Source: Gonium pectorale
Lineage: Eukaryota > Chlorophyta > Chlorophyceae > Chlamydomonadales > Volvocaceae
Assembly: GCA_001584585.1 (NCBI GenBank)
Contig: LSYV01000002.1
Location: 5,362,096-5,414,041, forward strand
Direction of reading: 5' to 3'
DNA: 51,946 nucleotides
The position numbers and the translations under genes are program-made. This document shows, in pieces, positions 1-11,400 of the stretch (positions are counted from its first letter, which is position 1; every line of letters starts with the position of its first letter). The notes beneath the pieces are model-generated. The model searched no databases and was not told where the DNA came from. It saw only the letters and a program-made list of their open reading frames with translations.

Positions 1-318
1 CGGTCGGGTGGGAGCGTCAAGCGGAGCTAGGCAGCACATAGGGTCAGCGGTGGCCGCAAACTGGAAGCTGGAGCCCCGAAGAAACCGTCAGCCTCTGCAT
101 GAGGTGGCACACGCGACCGGTGGGTGCGGGGGCACAGGTGCGCTGAGGTGGCCGCGCTTTAGCTGCCTGCGCACCCTGCGGCGCCCAACACGCCGTTTGT
201 GCGCCGAGGACATATACTCGCAGCTGCCTTTGGTTCGTCCTCTGCAAGGGCGATATGGCCCTCGCCTCAGCAGGTCCCGCCCCGCCCCCCCGCCCTCGAC
301 CCCCTCCCCTGACCGCAC

Positions 319-420
319 CTGGCCAATGCACACCGTGTCCACGAGGCTCATAAGGGGATCGCCCAGGGGTATCAGGGTGGCCGGGCCCAGGAAGGACATC
401 ATTCGGCCCAGAAGGTCCCG
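319..420 (-). CDS. MATE-type transporter, single internal exon (partial gene)
   Basis: One 34-codon exon is visible, bounded by a CAG acceptor (revcomp of 421-423) and a CAG|GTGCGG donor after position 319. It encodes a segment containing MMSFLGPATLIPL followed by DPLMSLVDTVCIGQ. The run D-P-L-(M/L)-S-L-V-D-T-x-x-(I/V)-G is the first-helix signature of MATE-family multidrug and organic-acid antiporters, especially the plastid EDS5/DinF-like branch. These are polytopic membrane proteins that exchange a substrate for H+ or Na+. The rest of the C-terminal part must lie left of base 1. I could not find a convincing 5' exon between 421 and 2649. The call rests on one motif, so the subfamily and substrate are unknown. 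Confidence 0.6.
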
Positions 421-2649
421 CTGGTAACCACGGATGGTCGCGCCCGACGGCGTGCCGTCGCCGCCCGGGAGGGAGACGGCGCCAGCTGCCGCGCCGCATA
501 CAAGCCGTGATAGCGAATGATTGCCATGATAACGCGAGGCGAGCTTGGGCTTGTCCCTGCCCCGGCTGCAACAGTTGTGGTGAAGTGCGCGCCGCACTAG
601 ATGTGAGGCAATGGTCGGTGGTTGAATTGGGCGCTGTAGTGCATCATATTTTAGCGGCGTGCAATGCATGGCCAAACTTGCAAAGGCGCTACTCCAACAT
701 GCGTAAAGCGTGAAAGTCACCAGCTTAAGAGTTATCCTGGTGAATGGCTCTGACCAATGACATCTAGGTTTCTAGACAGACCCGCAGATGGCGTTACAGG
801 CAACAAGCAATCGTACGGCGTTGTCCAGTGAGACACGGATGGTGCGGCACGGGAAATACAGCTCGTCGTGTCACCTCTGCAACCCTTCCGCAATGGTGCT
901 ACCCTCCTACGAGCCCGGCCCGCTCCCGTGGTGCCGTCATGGTTTCCTGTGTCCCTGCAACGGCTTGGCGGTGCACACGTCGTGTCCTTTCTGCTATCGG
1001 GAAGTAGACGTTCTGCACTCCTGATAATGGAAACCCACCTTGTACGCCTGGCCTGAACGCCCACCGCCTTGAGGGCATCTGCCTATCTGTCCCAATCTGT
1101 CCCACTTGTCTCCGTACTGTAGTACTGCCAGAACGGGGGATCGTCAGCCCTCACGTTCCGTGGCCTTCAGGACCCGTCACACTCGGCTGGCTGCGGAAGC
1201 TTCCTACTTCTTGGCATTGCAAACTGTACCCGAAGTTTTGGTGGCTGCGGTCCTGTGAACCAGGTGAACCCTTCTACGAAGCAAAAGCCGGCGTGGAGAA
1301 ACGCGCCACCACCGTATCAGCCCCACGACCAGCCCCGCTAGCCCCCAACGAGCGCTCCTGGGTTGCCGCACTTGCCAGCATGGTGCGCTGCTTCAAAATA
1401 TATATCTACACATGGTTAACCGACCTGGCTGACCTCCTGATCAGCCTAACGGACCCTTCAGTGGCACGAGAAGTCATTGGTAAGTTCATATCCCGGACTT
1501 CCAAGGAGCAGTTACGCGCCCGTCTGCCCGCAACAGCCTGGGACCCCCGCGACTCCATCACGTCACATGTCTTGCTCTGTACCCGCCCGCCCTATTGGAA
1601 ACGTCGCGCCTTCGGGCGTGTATGGCCGTAGAGGCGGGCTCCCTCTTGCTACGTTGCCAGCAGGGCGCCGGTTACAGAGCGTGGCGGGCGGCGGCGGACA
1701 GCGGATAGACGGGCCCTCCCCGGGTTTCTATTTTTTCATCACCGCTTTTGCCAAGTCACCCGTTGCAGCTTTGCTCTGCATCCCCAACCATTACTGACTT
1801 GAAGGGCCGCCTGTACCCTCCCCCGACCCGGTGCGAGACGCCCTCCATGCGCTTCATCCCATGGTCACGGATCAGGTATGTATGGCCCGGTCTTGGGCAG
1901 GCAAGGGATCCGGTGGGCTGGGAAAGGTGCGTGACCAGCCAGCGTGTGTCGCACGGACGCGCAGGCCAAGTCGCGTTAGGTCGCTACTCGCGATATTTGC
2001 AGCCCAGTGGGAGTTTCCGGGTTCGCATGCGGCTGCGGTGGTGGTCCGCTCCGCATTCCAACCACATCACGCCGCGCGCCTACCATGGAGGCGCCGCTGA
2101 CGACGACACCATCACTCGGCGCTGAACCTCGTTGTACGCACACCCAGTACGCAACATAATTGTCGTACGCTGCGCACAGCGACGTCAGAAGAAGCTAAGG
2201 AATCACACCCGCTATAAAATACACCGTTGTCAGTGCTCGCTGAAGGGTCTCTCCTGGCACGGAGACTCTTCGAAGAGTTAATGAACGATAGATATTACGC
2301 TGTGCGCCCCAACACTATCAAACATCCCTCCTGCCTCACATCACCTCCCAGTTCCCGTGCGCGTGCAGATCAGCACCCATGCTCCTTCACAGGACCCGTC
2401 TCAGGGCCCGCCTCCCTGCCCGCAGTGCGCAGTACCCGCCTGCTGCTTCGCACCTGCGGCCGCCACCACATCCATGACGCCCATCGCGCACACCCATTTG
2501 CCGCAGCACGATCTTCGCGTCCGCGCGCGGCCGCCCTCGGCGTGTCGGGCTGCAGCGCGACAGGGTACGTCTGCCGCCGCTACTTGTTCTCGCCCCTCGC
2601 CCCTCGCCCGGGCGCTTTCGACAGCACACATGGGATTGCTGGCGGCGGG
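421..2649. other. Intergenic or intronic stretch without a supported gene
   Basis: This stretch lies between the MATE exon and the 3' end of the REEP-type gene, both on the minus strand. It should hold the 5' part of the MATE gene and the REEP 3' UTR, but I found no exon with family similarity. A TATAAAA box-like string sits at 2213-2219 on the plus strand and a perfect 12-bp palindrome (ctcttcgaagag) at 2266-2277. Neither can be tied to a gene. Confidence 0.5.
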
Positions 2650-4602
2650 CTAGTGTTCCTTGCGCTCCGCCGCCTGCTGCACGTTCTTGAGGTGCTCGGC
2701 GGCCGCCGCCGAAGCCAGCTTGCCCATCTTCTGGGCCTGGTCCTGAGCCTGTGGCGGCAGGGGCTATGTGGTGACGGGGTGTGCCACGCGAGGGCCTCAT
2801 GCGGGGTGCAAGCGACCAACGGTACCTCGTTCAACCCCCTCGAGGACCCCGCACGGCCAGTGAGGCATGCACGGAGAGCGAAGCATGTATGTGAGCTCAA
2901 TGCTGCATTCCAGTCTGCCCCAAGGAAAGCCTTCATGCGGAGTGCGGGTAGCCGCATACCAGCGCCCGGCCCGGCGCTGGCGCTGACCCGGCGCTCCCGT
3001 GCGCGCCCACCCACGACCCATCCCACTGCACCCAGCACCGACCTGCGACACCAGCTGCTCAGCGATCTTGGGGCCGTGCTTGTCCACATACTTGGCCAAC
3101 TCGTTGACGATGTTGGACTTGAGGGCGGCATCGGCCTTCCCAAAAATGGGGTCGATCTTGTCTCCATACTTGGTAAGCTGCCGTACGCACAGGGGAGGGG
3201 CCACATGGAGGGGGCGCGGGTGGTAAGCTGAGAGGTGTACATTGCCAAAGCCGCCAGTCCCACGCTTGGCCAGTCGACTTTGACGTCCACCCCCTCCAGA
3301 ATGGTCGGCATAAGCTCTCGCGAGGTGAAGGAGGGTAACAGAGCCTGCACTGGTGGCTGGAGAAGCATTCATTGCCACTCTCTGCGCGCTGTCCCTCGCC
3401 CCGCCCGAAGCGCCAGACCGCTGGATCCCAGGCTCAAACCATCGGGCCACCACCGGCTGATGGCACAATGAACCGGAACCAATGGTGCACTTTGGTCCTC
3501 ATCCCTCGAGGCTGTGGAGTGGCACCCTTCACATCTCGTACCAGCGGCATAATGAAGTCCTCGTATATCTTGCGAGCACCCTGGGGGTTTGGTGGGCGTG
3601 TAGATGCAGTCACAGAGATTGGCAAGGGGATGGCTGTTTAAATGCATACGAATGTATGGGCTCCACATGCCTTGAACCTGCATTATGCCCGAGGCGCCCC
3701 AACGCCCCTCATCCGAGATTCACAAAACATGCATGCACTATCACGCAAGTTAGCGGTAAGCCGGTGACGAGTGGGATGAGACTAACGGGCGTCGTGAGAC
3801 GGTGGGACAGGGTGGAACACGGCACTGAGGAAAAGGAGGCATCCTTGTTAGGCGCCGAGGGCATGCTTGATCGGCCCTGCGGTCGTTGTCCTAGTCGCTT
3901 CAGAAGCCGCATCTTAGCGTTTCGGCTGGTAAGGGAGTATGGGGTGATGGCAGGGAACCGTAGCCATGCACTTCCAGCAGCGCAGGGGCATCGCCAAAGC
4001 AGCGGAAGTGGGTTTCGGGCCGCGCCAGCGGCGTACTGCCCATGACCTTGCAGTAGCCGCTACGGGAAAGCAGCTCATCACGCACCTGGGTCTGCGGGGC
4101 AATCATCCAAATCACCGCCAACAACTTGATCTCGTAGTAGAGTGGAATCCTGTGCATCGGGAACCACACGTCAAGGAGGCTGCCCTCCGACATACACGAA
4201 ACACGCCCAACTTTACGACCGTGCTCACACCGACATACGCACCAGCTTAGGATCATCATTCCCACGCTCTCAAACGTTGAAATGAAGGCATATACGACCT
4301 GCATTCGCCCGGGGGAGGCAACTGAATGAGCGCCAGCGTCGGGGACAGGAAGGCCCTCCCAGCTCATCCAGAGCCTCCAAATACAGTCGAATGTTTCAAC
4401 ATGCTTACCCAGTAGGTTAACCACTGCATAAGAGCGGAAGGGTTCCGGCGGTTAGCGATGTTGCGAGTGATGGCGTGCACAGTGTTCTCACTTGCGTGTC
4501 GTCGATCTTGCTGGTGCTCTGGATTGCCCGCAAAGAGGCGTACGTCGGGTATAGCAGTTCAGCAAACAGGCAAAGATAATACGTGAGAGACAGAGAAAAC
4601 AT
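2650..4602 (-). CDS. HVA22/REEP/Yop1 (TB2/DP1) family ER membrane-shaping protein
   Basis: Joined exons (minus strand order): 4602-4492, 4423-4409, 4298-4243, 4149-4086, 3580-3542, 3177-3043, 2748-2650, giving 172 residues; every phase agrees. Family hallmarks are LLYPTYASLRAIQS near residues 17-30 and IDDTQ-WLTYW, with the W-L-T-Y-W block made entirely by a 15-nt microexon. They are followed by a hydrophobic hairpin (VVYAFISTFESVGMMILSW), IPLYYEIKLLAVIWMIAPQ and a C-terminal amphipathic helix. REEP/Yop1 proteins insert hairpins into the ER, bend tubules and are linked to stress and vesicle traffic; HVA22 is the ABA-inducible plant form. The protein ends in KEH. The start is the ATG at 4602; a further upstream exon is possible because a CAG lies just before it. 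Introns are short (68-505 bp). Confidence 0.93.
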
Positions 4603-5193
4603 TCTGGCTGTTGTTTGTAGAATAATCACAGGCTAAGCTCCTTGTTTCAATTGGCCGGAGAAGTGGATGTGCCTTGGGGCCGCACGGCTGTTGCACGACG
4701 GGGCATGCAAGAAGATGCAGAAGCGGGAGACCGTGTACGCTTGTATATACAATAGGGTAGCTCTGCTTTCCCCAAAGTTGGAGCCCTCCCTATTCTGTTA
4801 ACGAAATGCCCGACTGATGGCCCTCTTGTGGCGCGTGCGGCTGGAGGGGATGAATTCCATGTGATGTCTCGGCGGCAGTGATTACAGGTACGGACGAGGA
4901 AGGGCGAAAACAGGGGAGTGACAAAACGGCACACATGGCTCAAACCACCAAAGCACTGCCCAAACCCTAGCGCACAGACCGAGGGAAAAGACGGGTCTCC
5001 CCCTGACTGTGCGGCTTTCTTCTCCGCAACCCCACATAAACCGCAACTCCACACAAACCGCAGAACTCGATCAAAAGAAAGCACAAGCCCATACGTTTTA
5101 ATCTACGGATTTGGGTTAGACCGCCATCTTTCGCCTCATCCAGCCCTGTGTAATGCCCATTGCTCCTTAGTACCTGTCAATGCGCAGGGCCTC
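4603..5193. other. Intergenic region: REEP-type gene promoter and 3' flank of the Pro-rich surface protein
   Basis: Both flanking genes read leftward, so this 0.6 kb carries the 3' UTR of the Pro-rich surface protein gene and the upstream region of the REEP-type gene. I see no coding exon. A TGTAA polyadenylation signal lies on the minus strand at 4886-4882. Confidence 0.5.
4882..4886 (-). promoter_or_regulatory. TGTAA polyadenylation signal candidate
   Basis: TGTAA on the minus strand lies about 310 bp beyond the stop codon of the Pro-rich surface protein gene. TGTAA is the standard poly(A) signal in chlamydomonadalean nuclear genes. Only position and motif support it. Confidence 0.45.
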
Positions 5194-8100
5194 CTACCGG
5201 TCCCGAAAGGGCACATTGTCGTACATTGGGTTTGTGTGCACGATAACCCCCCAGCGCGTTTCATCGCCTTCCCGGCCCTCGTGCGCCCCTCCGTACGGCC
5301 GCTTCCACTCGCTGCCTCCACCACGGCCATCTGACGCCGCGCTGTGACCCGACAACAACCTGGTCAGCCGGCCTGCCGCCGAAAGCTGCGAGCTTGCCCT
5401 GCTGAGCGGACCCTGACCAGGCCTGGGAGCTGGCAGCGCCACCGGCGGCGCCGATGCAACCTCACCCGTGTACGCCATCAGGCTGGCGGCGAGGGCAACA
5501 GGGGGCGAGGGACCGGGGTATCGCGGCCATGCGGCGCTACCACGGGGCGGAACCCAGGACGACATAGCGCTGCGCCGGCCGTACCCGTCGCCGCGCGGGG
5601 GCTGCTGTTCGGCGAGCGACGGCCCCGGGATACTCCCGCCTCCCTGCAACGGTGCGAGAGACGGGCGCGTTAGCACTGCCTGGCCGTGCTGTGTACATGT
5701 TCCAACGGCCTCCCAGCGGACGCAGAGCCCATGCAGCTGCGTCCCCGAGATTGTCCCAGCCAGACCGCGACCCGGCGCGTCTAGTGTTTTCTACTCCCCG
5801 CAGACGTCGTCGTCGCTGGCGTACCACACACCCGTGACACCCGTTCCTCTCGGCCTTGCGTGGCCGCATTGCCCTTCACGGCGCACCGCACTGACCTTGA
5901 CGCCTGCACCCTGCGTCGTCGCCAATGCCGTGCCTGCCAGATGCTTCCCTGAGGTCCTGCCCACAGAGGGCGCAGCGTCGTGCGCGGCAGCGGCAGCCGT
6001 TGCTGTGTGCGTCCGGCGACAGGCCCAATACAGCAGGCCCGAGAGCACTGGCGGGGCAGGTATGGGTTTAGGGAGTCAGCGCGTGGATGTCAGCCGCCAC
6101 CTCCATCCCTGTGCTACCGTAGGATTCAGCGGTCGCTGTCACCGCCCGAGCAATGCGGGGCGGGGCCTATGCAGCGTCAAACGTGCAACGGGCAGGCCAG
6201 GAGGAGCGCACGCGACCGACGGCATAAGGGATGGCAAACAACCCGCCTTCGCTGATCCACTGCACCTGCTACCGCTGCGACCACGGCTGCGACGGTGACG
6301 ACGATGGCCACAGCCCTGGGCGTGGTGCCAGAGACCGACTCAGCCTCGGCCAACGCCCCGGCGTCTGAGGGTGACGGAAGAGGCGGCCCGCCGCCGCCCT
6401 GCGCCCCCTGGGGCGGTGGTCCAGCGACAGTTGGTGCCGGTGTGTCGACGGGTGCAGGTGTGGGTAGCGGCGGCCGAGGCGGCGGCGATGGGAGTGGGGG
6501 CGGCTGCACAGGGGAAGGCGGAGGGGGCGGCGGAGGGGGCCGGAAGGGCGGGGGGGGCGACGGCCGAGGGGAAGGCGGCAGGGCCCTAGGGACGGGCGGC
6601 GGACGTGGAGGCACGTCGCTGCCAAACACCAGCGTAGGGTAGTCCGGCGCAGGAGGGCGGGACGGCGGGAAGGGCATGCGCGGGAAGCCCGGCTGGAATG
6701 GGCGAAGTTGAGCGGGCATTGGCGGCTGCTCCGGCGGCCAGGAGGGCGCAGCAGGCTTCGGCCTTGCAGGAGGGCGGGGCGGCGGCGGCGACGGCGGCGG
6801 CCAGGGGTTGGACGGAGGCAGGGGAGGCGGAGGGCGAGGAGGCGGAGGCCGCGGAGGGCCAGGTGGAGGAGGCCTAGGAGGTAAGGGCGACGGCGGTGGG
6901 CCGGGCGGCGGCCGTGGTGGCGTGGGCGGCCGCGGCGGCGCCACCGGCGGGATGCCGACGCATCCGGTGTCGGTTGCCATGGTGCCTGGCGACCATGGAG
7001 CAGGGCACGTGAGGCGCATGGGGTGGGTGAGGTCCTCTGTCCGCACGATGCCGGCCCATGCGGACCAGCGCAGATGGCTATGCGGTGCACAAGAGAATAT
7101 CAAGGCCAGGGGCGCCGCCCGCGCACAGTTACGTAAGCTCGGCACGGTCTGTCGTGACCGGTACATTGGCACCCGGGGCCCGGAGAGCTCTTGCGCAGCT
7201 TCCGCAGCTCTTGCGCCCTGGGCTGGAAGCCCTTGCTCTGCCCCCCTGGGCCGCCTGGAGTTACGCTCCGTCGGCACTCCACCTGCCAACGGCTCGCACA
7301 GCTCGTCCTCCCTCCTTCCCTCCCTCCATGCCACCCGCCCACCCCCACCCCCCACCTGCAGGGCACGCCTGCTGCGGCATGCAGGCGTAGCCGTTTGGCC
7401 CGTAGTCCATGCAGGTCACGTTCTTGGGCGTGCAGAAGCTGGCCGTGAAGGAGCGGCCCTGGGGGCTGGCGCAGCATTCTAGCGGCGCACAAGCAACCTG
7501 CGTGGCGTTGGTCACCGACACCCAGTCGCTGCACTTGGTGTACGGGGACGGCAGCGCCTCACACGTTGCGTTGCCTCGGGGGGACGGGCAGGGTGTGGAG
7601 TAGTTCCAGGCCGCCGGCCTGGTGGCGTTGCCGCACGGGTCTACAGCAGGGCGCGGGAGGCAGGGCGCAAGGCATAAGAGGGCAGGTGGGGCCGTACATG
7701 TTGCGAAAGTAGAGAACCTGCAGAACAAATGGGACGGTCATACACATATAATGGTGAGGCGTTTCCATTAGGGCGGGCGGATACACGACAAGACCAGCAC
7801 TTGGTGGCGCAAGCGCAGGACTACACCGGAATGCGGGAGGGCAACCTGAGGGTCAGCACGTAGCTCTGGAAGGCCCAGTCCGCACCTTTGGCCCAGCATG
7901 CATTGTCAAACTCGTTCGGTCCAGCGGGTGTCGAGAACTTGACGCACAGGACTTGTCCTGTGGTATGCTGGCGGTGGTTACGGGATAGTCGGGGTATCAC
8001 ATCGTCGCTGTCACCCACCACGGAGGCATCAAGTCCAGTGTATGGCTTACACTCAAGTGTCCCGAAATTGGCTACTCCATGAAACACGGTGTCAACGGTG

Positions 8101-8213
8101 CACGCCGGGAACTAGTTTTCCATATGCCCTGTCTAATAAGTCCACACAGGTTATTTAAGACTGACCTGTGCTATACCGACAAGGACGATTACCACGATAG
8201 CTCCAGCAACCAT
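5194..8213 (-). CDS. Secreted Cys-rich, proline-rich single-pass surface protein with NPxY tail
   Basis: Confident exons: 8213-8166 (signal peptide MVAGAIVVIVLVGIAQ), 8111-8015, 7957-7846, 7717-7356. Joined phases agree and give a Cys-rich ectodomain with blocks such as CVKFSTPAGP, DNACWAKGADWAFQSY and MDYGPNGYACMP, and several N-x-S/T sequons. An exon ending at 6266 carries about 200 residues of PPPRPPPPLPP-type sequence, probably hydroxyproline-glycosylated as in algal wall HRGPs. It then begins a membrane helix that finishes in the next exon starting at 6047 (VLSGLLYWACRR). The last exon, 5643-5194, encodes a Ser/Pro-rich cytoplasmic tail ending HTNPMYDNVPFRDR. Exon borders between 7356 and 7060, and between 6020 and 5643, are unresolved. 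I do not recognise the ectodomain family. The layout suggests a wall- or matrix-anchored receptor or adhesion protein; that role is inference. Confidence 0.75.
6310..6965 (-). repeat. Poly-proline (SP/PPPRP) low-complexity coding block
   Basis: On the minus strand this segment encodes an almost unbroken run of Pro with Arg, Ser, Gly and Leu, seen on the plus strand as GGC/GGA/GGG repeats. It is the extensin- or HRGP-like rod between the Cys-rich ectodomain and the membrane helix of the surface protein gene. Such blocks vary in length between alleles and are prone to misassembly. Confidence 0.8.
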
Positions 8214-8498
8214 GCGATGCAGCCCAGCGAGCTCGCCTTTTCCGGGCTGGAAAGCCAGTTGAACGTTTAAAATATGTGGCTGCAGAGAGTTATCAGGTTA
8301 AGATCGCCGCAAGCGAGGTTTCCAAATGATGATTGGGCATGATGGCGCAAAACGGTAGCGGCAAGTCTTCAGCGATAAAGATGAAATATTCGAATATCGC
8401 GCCCCAGCATGATGCTTGAAGCCTAGAACCCGCATGAAGTCCGCGAGTGCCGTTTCGCGGGCAACTGCCACTGCAAGCATTAGTAACATGACCAGCAG
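8214..8498. other. Short intergenic region between two minus-strand genes
   Basis: These 285 bp separate the JmjC gene stop (8499) from the ATG of the Pro-rich surface protein gene (8213). They must hold the 3' UTR of the first and the promoter or 5' UTR of the second. No clear poly(A) signal or TATA box was seen. Confidence 0.4.
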
Positions 8499-11400
8499 CT
8501 AGGCCATGTGCTCTTCCAGTACGTTGGTAACATTTGATAGCAGTGCCCGTGCCAGTGTCAAACATGGCTTGCTCGAGAGTCGTTGCAGCGCCTCGTCTGC
8601 CGTGCGGCCGCGCAGCTGCCTTCGTGCAGGCGAGAGCACCAGCTCTTCATAAGAACACACGAAGTCCTTAAGCACTCTTCCTGCGGAGCAGAGGGCCCAA
8701 AACCACGTTGCTTTGGTCACGACGTGCGCCCGGCTCGATCGCCTTGCCCCACCCCTACCTGCTCTCTCCAAAGCAAGCAGGGCGGTCATCTTGGCTTCAG
8801 CAGCAGTCCCCGTCAGCCCTGAAGTGCTGGCTTCGTGCTCCTCCAAGTTGCGCAACGCCCCCTTCACGGCGCACTCCAGCAGCCCCACCCATCCCAGCCA
8901 GCTGAGGCCCATGTTCGCCTCCAGGTTGGACTGGACCAGGTCCTCAAACTCGTCGACCGGACACAGTGGCCTGAGGAGGAAGTAGTCGCAAGTTGGGCAA
9001 CTTCGAACACGCTGTTGCCGACAATGCCAGACGAGCGCCGACATCCTCTCCACCCAGGCATCCCTCCCTCCCACAGGAACACTGATGTAACACTGGTCTC
9101 TACATGAAGTTGGCACACGAGGCTCATCCTAGCAGGCTGCTCCAGCCCACCTGCAGCCGCTCCCGCCCACCTGCAGTCCTGTATCGCCTCCGCCGCGTCC
9201 ACGTACTGCCGCCGCAGCAGCGCCCACGTCCAGTGGCAGTTGTGACCTGTCGACACACCACCCTTTCATCCCCTTGCATGGCAGGCACCAAGGTGGCGCA
9301 CCACGGCCGCAAAGCGCAGTCGCGGCACAGCCGCTGGGTGACTAACCGCAACGCGAACCATGCTAACACAATGCGAAGCATGCTAATTATCATGAACGTT
9401 TCATGCTCACCGTTTAGCCAGTTGTGGTTGAGCGACAGGGTGTCCTCCAGATTCTCCACGCAGTGGTGCCAGCCGCTTGGGACAAACACAGCGTCACCAG
9501 CCTCCTGCGTTGGGTGGCGTCACGGCGGGACCCCACAGGGACCCACCCACCGTCTGTTTAAGCGCTGACAAGCACGGAAGTGTAGTAACCCCCATGGTAC
9601 ATCCCAAACACGCCATTCCATGTCCGCGGCGGTCACAGCCAGGTCTGCGCATCCCATCCCACCCTCCGACACCGTCTCCACGAGCACCACTCCCCCTACC
9701 GTCAGACCGGCGACTGCGGGCTTGCGCCCCCCTCCCTCCCTCACCTGCACCAACTCGAACGCGTGTGCCCGCGCCTCGTGCAGCCCGGGGAAGTCCCCCG
9801 GCTCGCAGCCGCTGCCCACCCGGCCCGGCTCCAGGTGCGGCGCCATGGCCAAGCCCCGGCGGTCGTACAGGAGGTGCGTGTGGTTGGGGGCCAGGAGCAG
9901 CCAGCGCTTGCGGCCGCACACGTTGGCGGACCAGCTATGGGAGCGGAGCACGTCCGAGTGCAGCGGCGTCCAGGTGCCGGCGGGGCCCAGGTAGCAGAAG
10001 CGATAGTCGGACGTGAAGGCGGCGGGCGCGGGCGTGGAGGTGGGAGCGGAGGCGGGGGCCGAGGCGGAGGAGGTAGAGGGCGGGGGCGCAGCCTCGGCGG
10101 CGACGTCCGCCCTGCAAAGTCCGGCGGCATCGGGGGAGCTGGCGCCTCCGGTGCTGCCCGCTGCGGGAGCAGCGTGAGGGTCCTGTTGCGCGCGGGCCGC
10201 GCTGGTGGCCCCGAGCTGCCGCTCCGTCGCCCGGCTGTCGTAGAATGCGTTGAGCCAGTCATCCGCGAAGTAGACGGGCAGCCGGTAGGCCTGAAGGGAG
10301 CGGGGGAGGAGGCGGACGCGGCACATTAGGGGCGGTGGCGTGATCACCGGAGCACGCTAGGTACATGCCGAGGGGGCGGCGGGGCGTAATGGCGGGACCA
10401 ACTTCGTCTCGGGCGCAGAACGCGTGGCTGCAGCGGGGTGCGCAGGCGCCGCAGAACAATCTTGGCCCTACGCTTCGTGACGCCCACACTGCAGCGATAA
10501 GCCGACTGCTGCCGCTGCTGCTGGAGGCGCATTTCTGCCTGCCCGTGAGGAGTTATGGCCCCGCCCCGCCAACGGCCCGACGGCCGACTCCCGTTTCTTC
10601 CATGAACCCTGCCCAATGGGCTCACCCCGTAATCTGGGAACTCGGCCACGAAGTGCCAGTCCTTCAGGTACCACAGCCCCGACGCCGCCAGAGGGCCGGA
10701 GCCGTCGGACGTCGCCGGCGCAGGATCCTCGGGCCGCTCCGGCCCCGGCTCCGCGGGCAAGCCTGCCCCGCCGACTTCATGAGCACTGCCGCGCGGACCC
10801 GCCCCGGCCCCATCGTGACCGCTGCACTCCCGGCCGGGCGCAGGCGCAGGAGAGGCTTCATCCGAGGCGCCGGCAGCCGACCCCGCAGGCAGGGTGGCGG
10901 TGCCATGCGCCTGCTTCGCGGCGGGCTGCGGCAGCTCCGGTGCCGCCAGTGGCTGCCCGGGTGAGGTGTGCGCCGGCGGCGGCTGATTGCTGGTCTGCAG
11001 CGGCCCCGGGTGCGGGACCGCCTCCCGCCCCGGCTCCCAGGCCGGTGAGAGTCCGGCTGGCACCGGCACCGCCACCGCCACCGGCTGGCCACCGGGCCGC
11101 TGGACGGCAGCACGGCTGCGCCACCAGGCGAGGAAGTCCTCGAGCGATACCGTCCGCACGTCGCCGCAGCCGTCATCCTGACTGCTGGGCGGGGCGGGGC
11201 GTGAAAGAGTCAACCCCCGCACCCTGCAGTCCTAGTTCGGCGTTGCGTGTCGGCCATAGTCGTGCCACGCTGGATGCCCACATGGCACATAGCGGAATCC
11301 GCGTGTGCGCTGGCCCCTCCTCTTCAGGCCCGCACCCACTGCATGGCCCTATCGGTTGTGCCCACAGGCCACCATTCGCAACGGAGGCGAACCTCACTTG

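Noticed and set aside
2227..3231. 334-codon plus-strand open frame after a TATAAAA box
   Set aside because: It lies antisense to the REEP-type exons and introns, which have family motifs and matching splice phases. Its own sequence is Arg/Ala/His-rich as expected of a shadow frame in GC-rich DNA.
6295..6642. Gly-rich plus-strand open frame
   Set aside because: It is the complement of the proline-rich block; the minus strand links to a signal peptide, a membrane helix and a tail, so Pro is the real reading.
8298..8489. Apparent signal peptide LLMLAVAVARETALA on the minus strand
   Set aside because: It falls just after the JmjC gene stop and before the true first exon (8213) of the next gene. 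No downstream exon joins it in phase, whereas MVAGAIVVIVLVGIAQ does join.
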